64,000 nucleotides of DNA from GCA-003244245 sp963822695 (GCA_963822695.1 CAWGJH010000014.1:8809-72808), one strand, 5' to 3'. Counted from the first letter of the stretch, positions 24,324-32,822 are shown. The notes: generated from the sequence alone by a model not told the origin. Translations and numbers: made by a program.

Positions 24324-26008
24324 GAGCCGGCCACTGGCAGATACAGCTGCTTGCCGCCTGCGGTGAACTCGTCGGACTTCTCCTTCATGCCGGCCTCGAT
24401 GGCCTCCACGGTGGACAGCCCGTGTTCGTGCGCGTAGGCCCGGACGTCGGCGGAAATGCGCATCGAGCAGAACTTGGGCCCGCACATCGAGCAGAAATGC
24501 GCGGTCTTCGCCGCCTGGGCGGGCAGCGTCTCGTCGTGGTAGGACCGCGCGGTGTCCGGGTCGAGCGCCAGCGCGAACTGGTCGTGCCAGCGGAACTCGA
24601 AGCGGGCTGCCGACAGCGCGTCGTCCCAGGCTTGGGCACCCGGATGGCCCTTGGCCAGGTCGGCGCTGTGCGCGGCGATCTTGTAGGTGATCACTCCGGT
24701 CTTCACGTCGTCGCGGTCGGGCAGGCCGAGGTGCTCCTTGGGCGTGACGTAGCAGAGCATCGCGGTGCCCGCCTGCGCGATCATCGCCGCGCCGATCGCC
24801 GAGGTGATGTGGTCATAGGCCGGCGCGATGTCCGTCGCCAGCGGACCCAGGGTGTAGAACGGCGCCTCGTCGCACCATTCCTCCTCCAGGCGCACGTTCT
24901 CGACGATCTTGTGCATGGGCACGTGCCCAGGACCCTCGATCATCACCTGCACGTCGTGGCGCCGGGCGATCTGGGTCAACTCCCCGAGCGTCTTGAGCTC
25001 GGCGAACTGTGCGGAGTCGTTGGCGTCGGCGATGGAGCCGGGGCGCAGGCCATCGCCGAGAGAGAACGTCACGTCGTAACGGCGCAGGATCTCGCACAGT
25101 TCGGCGAAGTTCTCATACAGGAATGACTCGCGGTGGTGCGCCAAGCACCAGGCAGCCATGATCGACCCGCCACGGGAGACGATGCCGGTCACCCGGCCTG
25201 CGGTCAACGGCACATAGCGCAGCAACACGCCGGCGTGCACCGTCATGTAGTCAACGCCCTGCTCGCACTGCTCGATCACGGTGTCCCGGTAGATCTCCCA
25301 GGTCAGCGCCGCCGGATCACCGTCGCATTTCTCCATCGCCTGGTAGATCGGCACGGTGCCGACCGGGACGGGGCAGTTGCGCAGCAGCCACTCCCGGGTC
25401 TCGTGGATCCGCTTGCCGGTGGACAGGTCCATGATCGTATCCGCGCCCCACCGGCTGGCCCACACCATCTTGTCCACCTCCTCCTCGATCGAGGAGGTGA
25501 CCGCCGAGTTGCCGATGTTGGCGTTGACCTTCACCAGGAACTTCTTCCCGATGATCATCGGTTCGGATTCGGGGTGCCGGTGGTTGGCCGGGATCACCGC
25601 GCGGCCGCGAGCCACCTCGGTGCGCACCAGCTCGACATCGACGCCCTCGCGGGCCGCGATGAACTCCATTTCTTGCGTGACGATGCCAGCCCGGGCCCAG
25701 GCGAGCTGGGTGGCTGCGCCACTGACCGGTTCGCGCTGCGCGATCCATCCCTGCCGCAACTGGGGAAGTCCCTGGCGGACGTCGATGGTGGTTGCTGGGT
25801 CGGTATAGGGACCCGAGGTGTCGTAAAGGTCCAGGTGTGCCCCGTTGGTCAGGTCCACCCGGCGGGCGGGCACCCGCAGCCCGTCACCCACCTCGTGGTA
25901 GATCTTCCGCGACCCGGTGATCGGGCCAGTAGTCACCGCGGGTTCGACGGCGCGGTCCTGCGGCCGGTTGGGCACCCGGTTGGGCACCCGGTTTGGCAAC
26001 ACTGTCAT
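24320..26008 (-). CDS. thiC: Phosphomethylpyrimidine synthase ThiC
   Basis: ThiC, 562 residues, radical SAM enzyme converting aminoimidazole ribotide to HMP-P. The C-terminal 4Fe-4S motif CSMCGPKFC (CX2CX4C) is intact; other landmarks are VNANIGNSAVTSSIEEEVDK, GADTIMDLSTGKRIHETREW and EGPGHVPMHKI. The N-terminus has a near-perfect tandem repeat PNRVPNRVPNRP, encoded by 12-bp DNA repeats (25970-26000), likely neutral. It leads the thiC-thiD unit beneath a TPP riboswitch. Confidence 0.97.
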   Translation of the reverse strand: MTVLPNRVPNRVPNRPQDRAVEPAVTTGPITGSRKIYHEVGDGLRVPARRVDLTNGAHLDLYDTSGPYTDPATTIDVRQGLPQLRQGWIAQREPVSGAATQLAWARAGIVTQEMEFIAAREGVDVELVRTEVARGRAVIPANHRHPESEPMIIGKKFLVKVNANIGNSAVTSSIEEEVDKMVWASRWGADTIMDLSTGKRIHETREWLLRNCPVPVGTVPIYQAMEKCDGDPAALTWEIYRDTVIEQCEQGVDYMTVHAGVLLRYVPLTAGRVTGIVSRGGSIMAAWCLAHHRESFLYENFAELCEILRRYDVTFSLGDGLRPGSIADANDSAQFAELKTLGELTQIARRHDVQVMIEGPGHVPMHKIVENVRLEEEWCDEAPFYTLGPLATDIAPAYDHITSAIGAAMIAQAGTAMLCYVTPKEHLGLPDRDDVKTGVITYKIAAHSADLAKGHPGAQAWDDALSAARFEFRWHDQFALALDPDTARSYHDETLPAQAAKTAHFCSMCGPKFCSMRISADVRAYAHEHGLSTVEAIEAGMKEKSDEFTAGGKQLYLPVAGS

Positions 26009-26012
26009 GGAT

Positions 26013-26117
26013 CAGCCTTCCTACGCCGGCATTACCCGGACAGGTTCTGCGGTCGACAGCCCCGGGCGGTGCCCAGCTGCCCTCTCAGCCCGCTTCGGTG
26101 CGAGCTCCCGCGTGGTC
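26013..26117 (-). promoter_or_regulatory. TPP riboswitch upstream of thiC-thiD
   Basis: On the minus strand the THI-box blocks occur in order: CGCGGGAGCTCG, GGGCTGAGAGGGCAGC, a variable stem-loop, GAACCTGTCCGGGTAATG, CCGGCGTAGGAAGG. The end lies about 5 bases before the thiC ATG, so the GGAAGG may serve as the ribosome site, again fitting translational control. Confidence 0.95.
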
Positions 26118-26243
26118 AATTGATCTGCCCGAACCGTAGCGCTATCGAGAGTGAGCCCGCAAAAGGTGCGCAGGTGACGGTTGATCGCGGCACCGCTAGT
26201 ATTCGGGTAGTCGCCTACGGTGACAACTCTTCATGGGGGCTCC

Positions 26244-27524
26244 ATGTACGACATTTCTGACATTTCGCCGTGCCGGGTCGCCGTGGTCGGTCAGGGCTAT
26301 GTGGGGCTGCCGGTAGCAATGCGGGCCGTTGAGGTTGGTTTCGACGTCGTCGGTTTTGACACCGACAAGACCCGTGTTGATTGTCTCCGCAAGGCGGAGA
26401 CGTTTATCGACGACATCACCGACGGTGATCTCGCGATAGCGGTGGGTACCGGACGGTACCTGCCTACCGACGACCCAGCAGCGTTGGCCGGTTTCGACGT
26501 CGCGGTTGTTTGCGTACCCACTTCCTTGCGTGACGGTGCTCCCGATCTGAGCTGTGTCGAGGGTGCTGCGGGCATCATTGCGCCGCACATCACGCCGGGA
26601 TGCTGCGTCATCCTCGAGTCTACGAGCTATCCCGGTACCACCGAGGATGTCTTTATTCCGATCCTGGAGGCCGGTTCGGGGCTGTGCGCGGGGGCGCAGT
26701 TCTACGTCGGCTACAGCCCCGAGCGCATCGACCCGGGAAACGAGATCTGGCGGTTCCACAACACTCCCAAGATCATCGCTGGTGTGAGCAAATCCTCCCT
26801 GCAGGCGTTGCAGGACTTCTATGGCCAGCTCGTTGAGCGAACCGTGCCAGTGTCGGGACCTCGGGAGGCTGAGCTTGCCAAGCTGCTCGAGAATACCTTC
26901 CGCCACGTCAACATTGCCCTGGTTAACGAGCTCGCGATGTATTGTCACGGCCTTGGGCTCGACGTGTGGTCGGTGATCGACGCGGCCGCCACGAAGCCCT
27001 TCGGATTCATGAGGTTCACGCCAGGGCCAGGGGTCGGGGGGCATTGCTTGCCGATCGACCCCGCTTACTTGTCCTGGCAGGTGCGACGGACCCTGGGTCA
27101 TGCTTTCCGTTTCGTCGATATCGCCAACGATGTCAACGACCACATGCCCGACTACGTGGTGTCCCGCGTGGTCACACATCTCAACCAGCAGCGCAAGTCC
27201 GTCAACGGGAGCAGCATCCTACTGGTGGGGCTGGCCTATAAGCGGAATTCGCGGGACACCAGGCAGTCACCGGCGATCGCGGTCGCCAAGAAACTCGACG
27301 ATCTGGGGGCCGATCTCCGGGCGATCGACCCGCTCATCACCGCTGACGAGATCCCGAAGTTCATCCGGATAGTGCCCTGCGAGTTGCGGCAGGTCACCGA
27401 CACCGATTTGGTCATCGTGCTCGCTGACCACGACGCGATCGACTGGGAGCTCTTCGAGCAGCACGCCGAACGGGTCCTGGACACCCGCAACCGGCTGCGC
27501 TCACGGTCCGCCGTGCGGTTGTAA
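26244..27524 (+). CDS. Nucleotide-sugar dehydrogenase (UDP-ManNAc/GlcNAc dehydrogenase family)
   Basis: 426 residues. Rossmann motif VAVVGQGYVGLP (13-24), middle ESTSYPGTTEDVFIP and GYSPERIDPGN, catalytic Cys near residue 268 in PGVGGHCLPIDP, and C-terminal GLAYKRNSRDTRQSPA. This matches WecC/WbpA-type enzymes that oxidise UDP-N-acetylhexosamines to uronic acids. ATG 26244 was chosen over an upstream GTG at 26220. Its neighbours are NeuC- and NeuB-like genes, so it probably serves surface polysaccharide or nonulosonate synthesis. It ends at a hairpin and a repeated palindrome. Confidence 0.9.
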   Translation: MYDISDISPCRVAVVGQGYVGLPVAMRAVEVGFDVVGFDTDKTRVDCLRKAETFIDDITDGDLAIAVGTGRYLPTDDPAALAGFDVAVVCVPTSLRDGAPDLSCVEGAAGIIAPHITPGCCVILESTSYPGTTEDVFIPILEAGSGLCAGAQFYVGYSPERIDPGNEIWRFHNTPKIIAGVSKSSLQALQDFYGQLVERTVPVSGPREAELAKLLENTFRHVNIALVNELAMYCHGLGLDVWSVIDAAATKPFGFMRFTPGPGVGGHCLPIDPAYLSWQVRRTLGHAFRFVDIANDVNDHMPDYVVSRVVTHLNQQRKSVNGSSILLVGLAYKRNSRDTRQSPAIAVAKKLDDLGADLRAIDPLITADEIPKFIRIVPCELRQVTDTDLVIVLADHDAIDWELFEQHAERVLDTRNRLRSRSAVRL

Positions 27525-27540
27525 GGGGGCTGGAAGCCCC
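27525..27540 (+). terminator. GC hairpin right after the sugar dehydrogenase stop
   Basis: GGGGGC-TGGAA-GCCCCC forms a short stem directly after the TAA stop and directly before the second 46-bp palindrome. No T run follows. Confidence 0.5.
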
Positions 27541-27586
27541 CCCGTGAGTGGCGATGCGAGCTATAGCTCGCATCGCCACTCACGGG
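27541..27586. repeat. 46-bp perfect palindrome, copy 2
   Basis: Same element as at 18042-18087 with identical outer 19 bases per arm (starting CCCGTGAGTGGCGATGCGAG) but centre GCTATAGC instead of GTCATGAC; the changes keep perfect symmetry. Like copy 1 it immediately follows another hairpin at a gene end. Confidence 0.92.
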
Positions 27587-27599
27587 TTGTCCACAGCCC

Positions 27600-28034
27600 T
27601 CCGCCACACCTGCAGCACGGTCTGGACCGCCAGCGCCGCGCTCGCCGTCCAGACACCGTGAGTGTTCGCTTGCGCTGTGCGGGATGAGGACGACGTTATC
27701 CAGCTCAGCCCAGCGCGGATCGATCCTCGGCTCGGTCGTCCAGGCGTCGATGCCGGCACCGGCGATCTCGCCGGATTGCACCACGTCGTACAGGCGTCCT
27801 CGTCGACACAGATTGCCGCGACCGGTGTTGATCAGGAAGGCGGTGGGCTTCATCAGGCCAGCTTCGCCGCATCCACGATCCGCTTGGTCTCGGGCAGAGC
27901 CGGAGATGCAGCGTCATGAAGTCGCTCTGGGTGAGCACCTCGTCCAGCCGCACCAGCTCGATACGGTGTTCCGCCCCGAACTCCATCACGGGGTACGGCT
28001 CGTGGGCGATCACTCGCATGTCGAAGCGACTGCG
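27600..28034 (-). pseudogene. Fragment of a D-2-hydroxyacid dehydrogenase
   Basis: Two frames on the minus strand give the C-terminal half of a D-isomer 2-hydroxyacid (phosphoglycerate-like) dehydrogenase: RVIAHEPYPVMEFGAEHRIE and VRLDEVLTQSDFMTLHLRL in one, then MKPTAFLINTGRGNL and AGAGIDAWTTEPRIDPRWAE then LDNVVLIPHSASEHS in the other. The N-terminal catalytic half and the GxGxxG motif are absent, and a frameshift lies near 27850. It is a clear remnant. Confidence 0.75.
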
Positions 28035-28061
28035 CGCGCCGCGGGAGTTCTGTGTGGGCGA

Positions 28062-28194
28062 ACCGGCACCTCAGACGTGGTGGACGCCTCGGTCGGGTCG
28101 TGCTGTGTGCTCGGGAGCGCGACCACTATGTCGTCACGTCGGACCCGAGGGATGTCATGTGCTCGATGCCCAGTTGCCCGTGATCGTCGTCTGA
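28062..28194 (+). pseudogene. Remnant of a PIN-domain (VapC-like) toxin C-terminus
   Basis: Read across three frames, the sequence gives GRTGTSDVVDASV, then RERDHYVVTSDPRDVM, then LDAQLPVIVV followed by a stop. This is the usual VapC ending (TSDVVDA...VVTSDPDDL...). At least two frameshifts are needed and the N-terminal half is missing. It abuts the dehydrogenase remnant on the other strand. An intact VapBC pair is at 50.3-50.9 kb. Confidence 0.55.
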
Positions 28195-28227
28195 GCGGTG
28201 CCCAGTCGCAACCGGCGTCAGCACCGG

Positions 28228-29421
28228 CTACCTCTTTGTGTGGTCGCCAAGCAGGGTGGCTGGGTTGTAGTGCAGGCGCTTCTGCACTGGTGGGTTCACT
28301 GTTGCCAGCACGTTGGCGATGTCGCGGCCTGCGGTGCCGGAGCCGAACAGGTCGCTGCGCTCGTAGCGGCCGTGCGCGATCTGGGCTCGGACCGCTTCAG
28401 TGATCTCGACGGGGTCGTGCGAGGTGAACACCACGTTGGGGCCGCATTCCCGGTCGCGCTGGCGGGTGCCGACGCTGACGGCCGGCGTGCCGAGGTATGC
28501 GCCTTCGCGTAGTGCCGCTGAGGAGTTGCCGATCATGCAGGTGCAGTGCGTCATCAGCCGGGCGAAGTCCTCGGCCGGCAGGTTGCGGAAGAACTGGCAG
28601 CGCTGCGCCAGGCCCTGCTCGCGGAACTGCCGGATACCCGCGGCGACCTCGTCGCTGCCCGCGTCCACGTTCGGCCAGAAGACCAGCGCCTGCATCCCGA
28701 TCGATGAGACCGCGCGCAACGTCGCGGTCATCTGCGCGAGGCCGTGGCCGTATTCGGTCGTGACGCCGTGTTGCATGACCAGCAGGAAGGGCTGCTCCGG
28801 ATCGATCGGCGAACCGGCGCCGCAGTGGTTGATCAACGCGTCGCGGCGGGTGCCCGGGCGGGTACGGGCGACCAGGTCGATCGACGGGCAGCCGACGTCG
28901 AACACGTACTGCGGGTCCTCGCCCAGCGCAATGACGCGGCGGGTACTGAGCTTGGTCGCCGGGAAGTGGATGTGGGACAGCTTGGTGACCGCATGCCGGA
29001 CGCTCTCGTCGATCGACCCGGACACCTCGCCGCCCTGGGTGTGGGCGACGGGAATGTTCATGTAGGCACCGGCGATAGCCGTCGCGATCGTCTCGAAGCG
29101 GTCGGCAACGGTGACCACGATGTTGGGTTCGAGCCGCTCCAACGCGGTCGGCAACTCCAGCAGGCCCAGCCCAGTGGATTTCGCCATCGTCGCCGTGGTC
29201 TGGCCCTCGATAATGAACGGGATCTTGGCATCGGGGGTGAAACCGGCGGCTTCGAGCACGGTCACCGCGCTGCCGAACCGTTCCAGCAGCACCGACGCGG
29301 CGGCGATCACCTGCAACTCCAGCGCGGGGTGGTCGCGTACGGCCTCCAGCACCGTGGTGATCCGCGCCAGGTTGGCCCGGCTGGCGACGACGACGCAGAC
29401 CTTCTTGCGATCGCCAGGCAC
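28228..29421 (-). CDS. NeuC-like UDP-GlcNAc 2-epimerase (hydrolysing)
   Basis: 397 residues of the UDP-N-acetylglucosamine 2-epimerase family. The sequence shows VCVVVASRANLARITTVL, VTVADRFETIATAIAGAYMN, IPVAHTQGGEVSGSIDESVR, HFPATKLSTRRVIALGE, and IGNSSAALREGAYLGTPAVSVG. The hydrolysing NeuC branch makes ManNAc for nonulosonic acid synthesis, and the nearby NeuB-like gene supports that over the non-hydrolysing WecB branch. Substrate may be a modified UDP-sugar. Confidence 0.88.
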   Translation of the reverse strand: MPGDRKKVCVVVASRANLARITTVLEAVRDHPALELQVIAAASVLLERFGSAVTVLEAAGFTPDAKIPFIIEGQTTATMAKSTGLGLLELPTALERLEPNIVVTVADRFETIATAIAGAYMNIPVAHTQGGEVSGSIDESVRHAVTKLSHIHFPATKLSTRRVIALGEDPQYVFDVGCPSIDLVARTRPGTRRDALINHCGAGSPIDPEQPFLLVMQHGVTTEYGHGLAQMTATLRAVSSIGMQALVFWPNVDAGSDEVAAGIRQFREQGLAQRCQFFRNLPAEDFARLMTHCTCMIGNSSAALREGAYLGTPAVSVGTRQRDRECGPNVVFTSHDPVEITEAVRAQIAHGRYERSDLFGSGTAGRDIANVLATVNPPVQKRLHYNPATLLGDHTKR

Positions 29422-29539
29422 GTCGGTGCCTCCTGAATGCCAGCAACGATGAGAAGAACAACGATGAGAAGACAGAGCGTGCGTTGATTCGGATCGTAGA
29501 GTGACCTTAGCTGGACCTTACTCGGGGGCTGCGGGTTAG

Positions 29540-30466
29540 TTACCCGAGCGCACCCGCTCGCAGGGTCGAGATGCTGCTCAGGAACTGCGTTGCGGTAGCC
29601 CCCAGGGCCGGCCAGTCGGGTTCGGTGCCCGGTCCTGGAGCGAGCACGAAGCCTCGATGACCATCATCGGTCAATCGCTCGGCGACGATCGTGAAACCGG
29701 CGAGGGTAAACAGCGCCGCCGCGGTCGGGCGCGTCAGGTAGTAGGGATGATCGATCTTGATCACCCGCTCGATGCCGCCGGTCCGGTGCAGCAGGACATC
29801 GACGTCAACAATGTCGACGAACGCGCGGCCGCCGCTGGCCATCATCTGGCGCAGCGCCGTCAGCGTGCCGCGCACGTCGAGGAGGTGGTCGATCGTCTGG
29901 CACAGCAGCACAAGATCCCACCTGCGTCCACCCGGATCGAAGTCCTCGACGAGTCCGGCGACCGTCTCCATACCGGCGGCCCGCGCGACCGCGAGCTCGT
30001 CCGGGGACGGGTCGAGGACAGTCACCCGCGCGTGCGGGCGTGCCGCCAGTACCCTGGAGACCACTCCCGTTGAGCCGCCGACGTCGAGGATCGTGCGCGG
30101 CGACGACGTGAGCAGCGGGAGCAGGAACGTAGCGAGCCCGGTGGCGTAGCCGCGCTGGTCGAGCTGCACTGTTTCGGCGTCGATGCGGCGGCCGTGGTAG
30201 GCGGACACCAGTGGGCGGTAGACCTCGGAGTAGAAGTGCGCGTACTGGGTAGCGCTCAGCCGCGGGCACAGGTAACCGAGCCCGCAACGCCGACACACTA
30301 CGAAGGTGGCCGGGTAGCCGTAGCGGTCCCGGTCGGCGACCTCCACCGCACCGTCACGTACCCCACACAGGTTGCACGCTGCGGGCCGGTGCGCTGCCTG
30401 CACGCCATAGTCGTAACCGAGAGCAGTGATTCGCTCGTTTGTCATCGTTTGTGTCATGATATTCAT
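29540..30466 (-). CDS. Class I SAM methyltransferase with N-terminal Cys4 motif
   Basis: About 308 residues. The N-terminus carries a zinc-ribbon-like pattern CNLCGVRDG and CRRCGLGYLCPR; then a SAM-binding motif TILDVGGSTGVVSRVL, acidic loop VTVLDPSPDE and LVLLCQTIDHLLD. This combination is seen in sugar C-methyltransferases and related polysaccharide enzymes. Starts at ATG 30466, 30457 or 30445 are possible; none has a clear ribosome site. It is divergent from the NeuB gene by under 30 bp and followed by the NeuC gene, so modification of a nonulosonate or other sugar is likely. Confidence 0.8.
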   Translation of the reverse strand: MNIMTQTMTNERITALGYDYGVQAAHRPAACNLCGVRDGAVEVADRDRYGYPATFVVCRRCGLGYLCPRLSATQYAHFYSEVYRPLVSAYHGRRIDAETVQLDQRGYATGLATFLLPLLTSSPRTILDVGGSTGVVSRVLAARPHARVTVLDPSPDELAVARAAGMETVAGLVEDFDPGGRRWDLVLLCQTIDHLLDVRGTLTALRQMMASGGRAFVDIVDVDVLLHRTGGIERVIKIDHPYYLTRPTAAALFTLAGFTIVAERLTDDGHRGFVLAPGPGTEPDWPALGATATQFLSSISTLRAGALG

Positions 30467-30495
30467 CCATTCGTGATGCCCAGGGAGCGCGTAGC

Positions 30496-31533
30496 GTGAC
30501 TGTACTCGACTGGGATCACCGTGTCGCGGTAATCGGTGAGGTTGGCCAGGCACACGACGGCAGCCTGGGCACCGCGCACGCGTTCATCGACGCGATCGCC
30601 GACGCGGGTGCTGATGCGGTGAAGTTCCAGACGCACATCGCCGCCGCCGAGAGCCGGACCGATGAACCCTGGCGGGTCACGTTCAGCTATGCCGACGACA
30701 CCCGCTACGAGTACTGGAAGCGGATGGAGTTCACCGCGCAAGCCTGGGTGGGGCTGCGGCAGCACGCGCAGGATCGCGGGTTGGCGTTTGTGAGCTCGCC
30801 GTTCTCGCTGGAAGCAGTCGAGCTGCTGCGCCGGGTCGGCGTGGCAGCCTGGAAGGTCGCCTCCGGCGAGGTTGGCAACCCGCAGCTGCTCGATGCGGTG
30901 GCCCAGGCCGGGGCTCCGGTGCTGCTCTCCAGCGGCATGAGCGGTTGGGCCGAGCTTGACGGCGCCGTCGCGCGGTTGCGCCAGGCCGGCGCTGGGCCGC
31001 TGGCCGTCCTGCAGTGCACGTCGGCCTACCCGGTCGCGCCGGATCGGGTCGGGCTCAATGTCCTGCGTGAGATCCGCGAGCGTTACCAGTGCGCGTCCGG
31101 GCTGTCCGACCACTCCGGGACGATCTTCCCGGCGCTGGCCGCAGTCGCCCTCGGCGGGCGGGTGATCGAGGTGCACGTGACGCTGTCCCGCGAGATGTTC
31201 GGCCCGGACGTGCCGGCGTCGGTGACCACTAGCGAGCTTGCCCTGCTCGTTGACGGCGTGCGCTATATCGGTGCGGCGCTCGCGGCTCCCGTCAACAAGG
31301 ATGAGGTTGCGACCGAGCTGGCGCCGATGCGCGCGGCGTTCGGCCGTTCGCTGGTCGCCCGCAGTGCGCTGCCGGCTGGGCACGTGCTTGCGACCAGCGA
31401 CCTGACCGCCAAGAAGCCAGCCGGCGGGATCCTTCCAGCTCGGCTCGAGTCGCTGGCCGGCCGCCGGCTGCGCCGCGCGTTGCGCGCAGACGAGCCACTG
31501 CACGACCCCGACCTCGAGCCGCTGGAACCGTGA
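30496..31533 (+). CDS. NeuB-like nonulosonate synthase (sialic/legionaminic acid synthase family)
   Basis: 345 residues: condensation of phosphoenolpyruvate with an N-acetylhexosamine to a nine-carbon acid. Motifs: VIGEVGQAHDGSLGTAH, DAVKFQTHIA, WKVASGEVGNPQLL, LLSSGMSGWAEL, LQCTSAYPVAPD, GLSDHS and a C-terminal antifreeze-like SAF domain (about 285-340: RSLVARSALPAGHVL). GTG start with GGGAG 8 bases before. The cytidylyltransferase NeuA expected for activation is not in the window. Confidence 0.92.
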   Translation: MTVLDWDHRVAVIGEVGQAHDGSLGTAHAFIDAIADAGADAVKFQTHIAAAESRTDEPWRVTFSYADDTRYEYWKRMEFTAQAWVGLRQHAQDRGLAFVSSPFSLEAVELLRRVGVAAWKVASGEVGNPQLLDAVAQAGAPVLLSSGMSGWAELDGAVARLRQAGAGPLAVLQCTSAYPVAPDRVGLNVLREIRERYQCASGLSDHSGTIFPALAAVALGGRVIEVHVTLSREMFGPDVPASVTTSELALLVDGVRYIGAALAAPVNKDEVATELAPMRAAFGRSLVARSALPAGHVLATSDLTAKKPAGGILPARLESLAGRRLRRALRADEPLHDPDLEPLEP

Positions 31534-31554
31534 GCCGCTGGGCTAGCGCGGTGG

Positions 31555-32250
31555 TCAGGACAGCAGGATGCCGGCGGCGAGCAGGACCGCAGCCAGTGCC
31601 AGGGTGATCCGGATTGACCGCTCGTGGCGCTGCCATTGCCGGTCCCACCACGGGGCGTCCCGGCTGTGGTGGCGGCCCAGCGCCATCGCGGCCCGTCCCA
31701 GGCCGAAACCGAGCCCGGCCGCCACCGCCGCTGCCCAACTACTCACCAGGAGTACCGCCATCAGCGCCAGGTAGGGCACGTTGCTCGGCATATGGGTGCG
31801 CACCCCGCAGCCCATCTCGAAGCCGAACTGCAGCGCGCCAGCATCCCCACCCGCCGCGATCACCGTCGAGGGCACCTGCGCGCGCCGGTGCGGCAGCGTC
31901 ACCCGGTGCAGCCCGCACTCGCCGGCGAGGACGAACAGCGCCACCGCGACGATCAGACCTACTCGCCCGGCAGGCGGTACTTCCGGCCGCACCAGGCTGC
32001 CCAGTGCCACCGCCAGTGTGCCGACGGTAAGACCCCCGGCAAGCAGGCCGACGGTGAAGTAGGCCCGTGACGAATCCCGCCAGACTGGCGAGCTCAGCAG
32101 GTACGCCGAGTTGGCGCTTCATGCCGAGCCGGACAGTGCGTAGCCTGCGGTCAGCCCGAGGAGCAGCCAGGTCAGCAGCCAGCCCTCGCGCACCACCGGC
32201 GGAGCCGCGACGGCTACGGCGAGCACCGCCAGTGCACCGGTGACCAGCAA
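31555..32250 (-). pseudogene. Polytopic membrane protein with an in-frame TGA
   Basis: One frame encodes about 240 residues with 5-6 hydrophobic segments: GPLLVTGALAVLAVAVAAPP and WLLTWLLLGLTAGYALSG, then TGA at 32121-32119, and in the same frame SANSAYLLSSPVWRDSSRAY followed by FTVGLLAGGLTVGTLAVALG and YLALMAVLLVSSWAAAVAAG. Only a TTG (32250) could start the upstream part. It lies at the end of the MauA/D/E-like operon and looks like one gene broken by a nonsense change. It could also be two short genes. Family not recognised. Confidence 0.5.
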
Positions 32251-32293
32251 GGGACCGAATACGGCGCGCCTCGGGCGCCGGATTCGTCGCCCG

Positions 32294-32746
32294 CTAAGAC
32301 AGCGTCGCGTTGCAGATCACCTGCTCCAGGTTCGGCGCCCCGGGGTAGTGGACCTCGCCGTCCGAGCACCGGTAGACGACATCGTCAGCCTTCCAGAGCC
32401 AGGCGTTGCGGTTCTCCTCGCCGGCGCGGCAGATCGAGCGCGGCTGGTAGCAGGTGAGTCCCTCATCCCAGTGTCCGAAGCAGCCGTTCTTGAACCACTT
32501 GTCGGAGTCGCAGTACGACGGGGAGTAAGGCGCACCGGTGCAGATCGGTCCGTGCGGCCCGTAGTGGTAACGACCGCAGTTGGGATACTCGCTGCCTTGC
32601 TCCGCCCTGGCCGGCCGGGCCAGCGGGATCCATCCCAGCACGGTGAGCCCCAAGGTTATGGATGCCGTGCCGATGACGGCCAGGAACCCGCGCCGACGCA
32701 CCGCCGTACCAGTATTGCGGAACCGTACGGTGTCCACGAACTGCAC
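32294..32746 (-). CDS. Tat-exported MauA-like (methylamine dehydrogenase small-subunit-like) protein
   Basis: 150 residues. A twin-arginine signal (VRRRGFLAVIGTASITLG, cleavage after ARPARA near residue 48) precedes a mature part with eight cysteines. The pattern GHWDEGLTCYQP and AWLWKADDVVYRCSDGE parallels the two tryptophan regions of MADH light chain that form tryptophan tryptophylquinone (SWVASCYNP and IIWCFGAEDDAMTYHC). Candidate quinone residues are W93 and W116 or W118. MauE- and MauD-like genes for disulfide-rich periplasmic protein maturation lie just upstream. No large subunit or MauG is present, so function is open. Confidence 0.7.
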   Translation of the reverse strand: MQFVDTVRFRNTGTAVRRRGFLAVIGTASITLGLTVLGWIPLARPARAEQGSEYPNCGRYHYGPHGPICTGAPYSPSYCDSDKWFKNGCFGHWDEGLTCYQPRSICRAGEENRNAWLWKADDVVYRCSDGEVHYPGAPNLEQVICNATLS

Positions 32747-32750
32747 GGTA

Positions 32751-32822
32751 TCACGAACGCACGGTGCGCGGCTGCATGTCGGGACCGGGCTGGTCGATCC
32801 GGGGGATGTCAGCTGGGGTCAT
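32751..32822 (-). CDS. Possible 23-aa leader peptide or displaced N-terminus of the MauA-like gene
   Basis: MTPADIPRIDQPGPDMQPRT plus three residues. The ATG at 32822 overlaps the MauD-like stop as ATGA, exactly as the other junctions of this operon do. The stop lies 4 bp before the MauA-like start in another frame. Either a short coupling peptide or, with one frameshift, the true N-terminus of the next gene. Confidence 0.35.
   Translation of the reverse strand: MTPADIPRIDQPGPDMQPRTVRS

Noticed and set aside
25970..26000. Tandem GGTTGGGCACCC repeat at the thiC start
   Set aside because: It lies inside the thiC coding region as PNRVPNRV and shows no sign of a regulatory role.
28397..29461. 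354-codon Arg-rich frame overlapping the NeuC-like gene
   Set aside because: Arg/Pro-rich translation typical of a shifted frame; the NeuC frame carries all family motifs.
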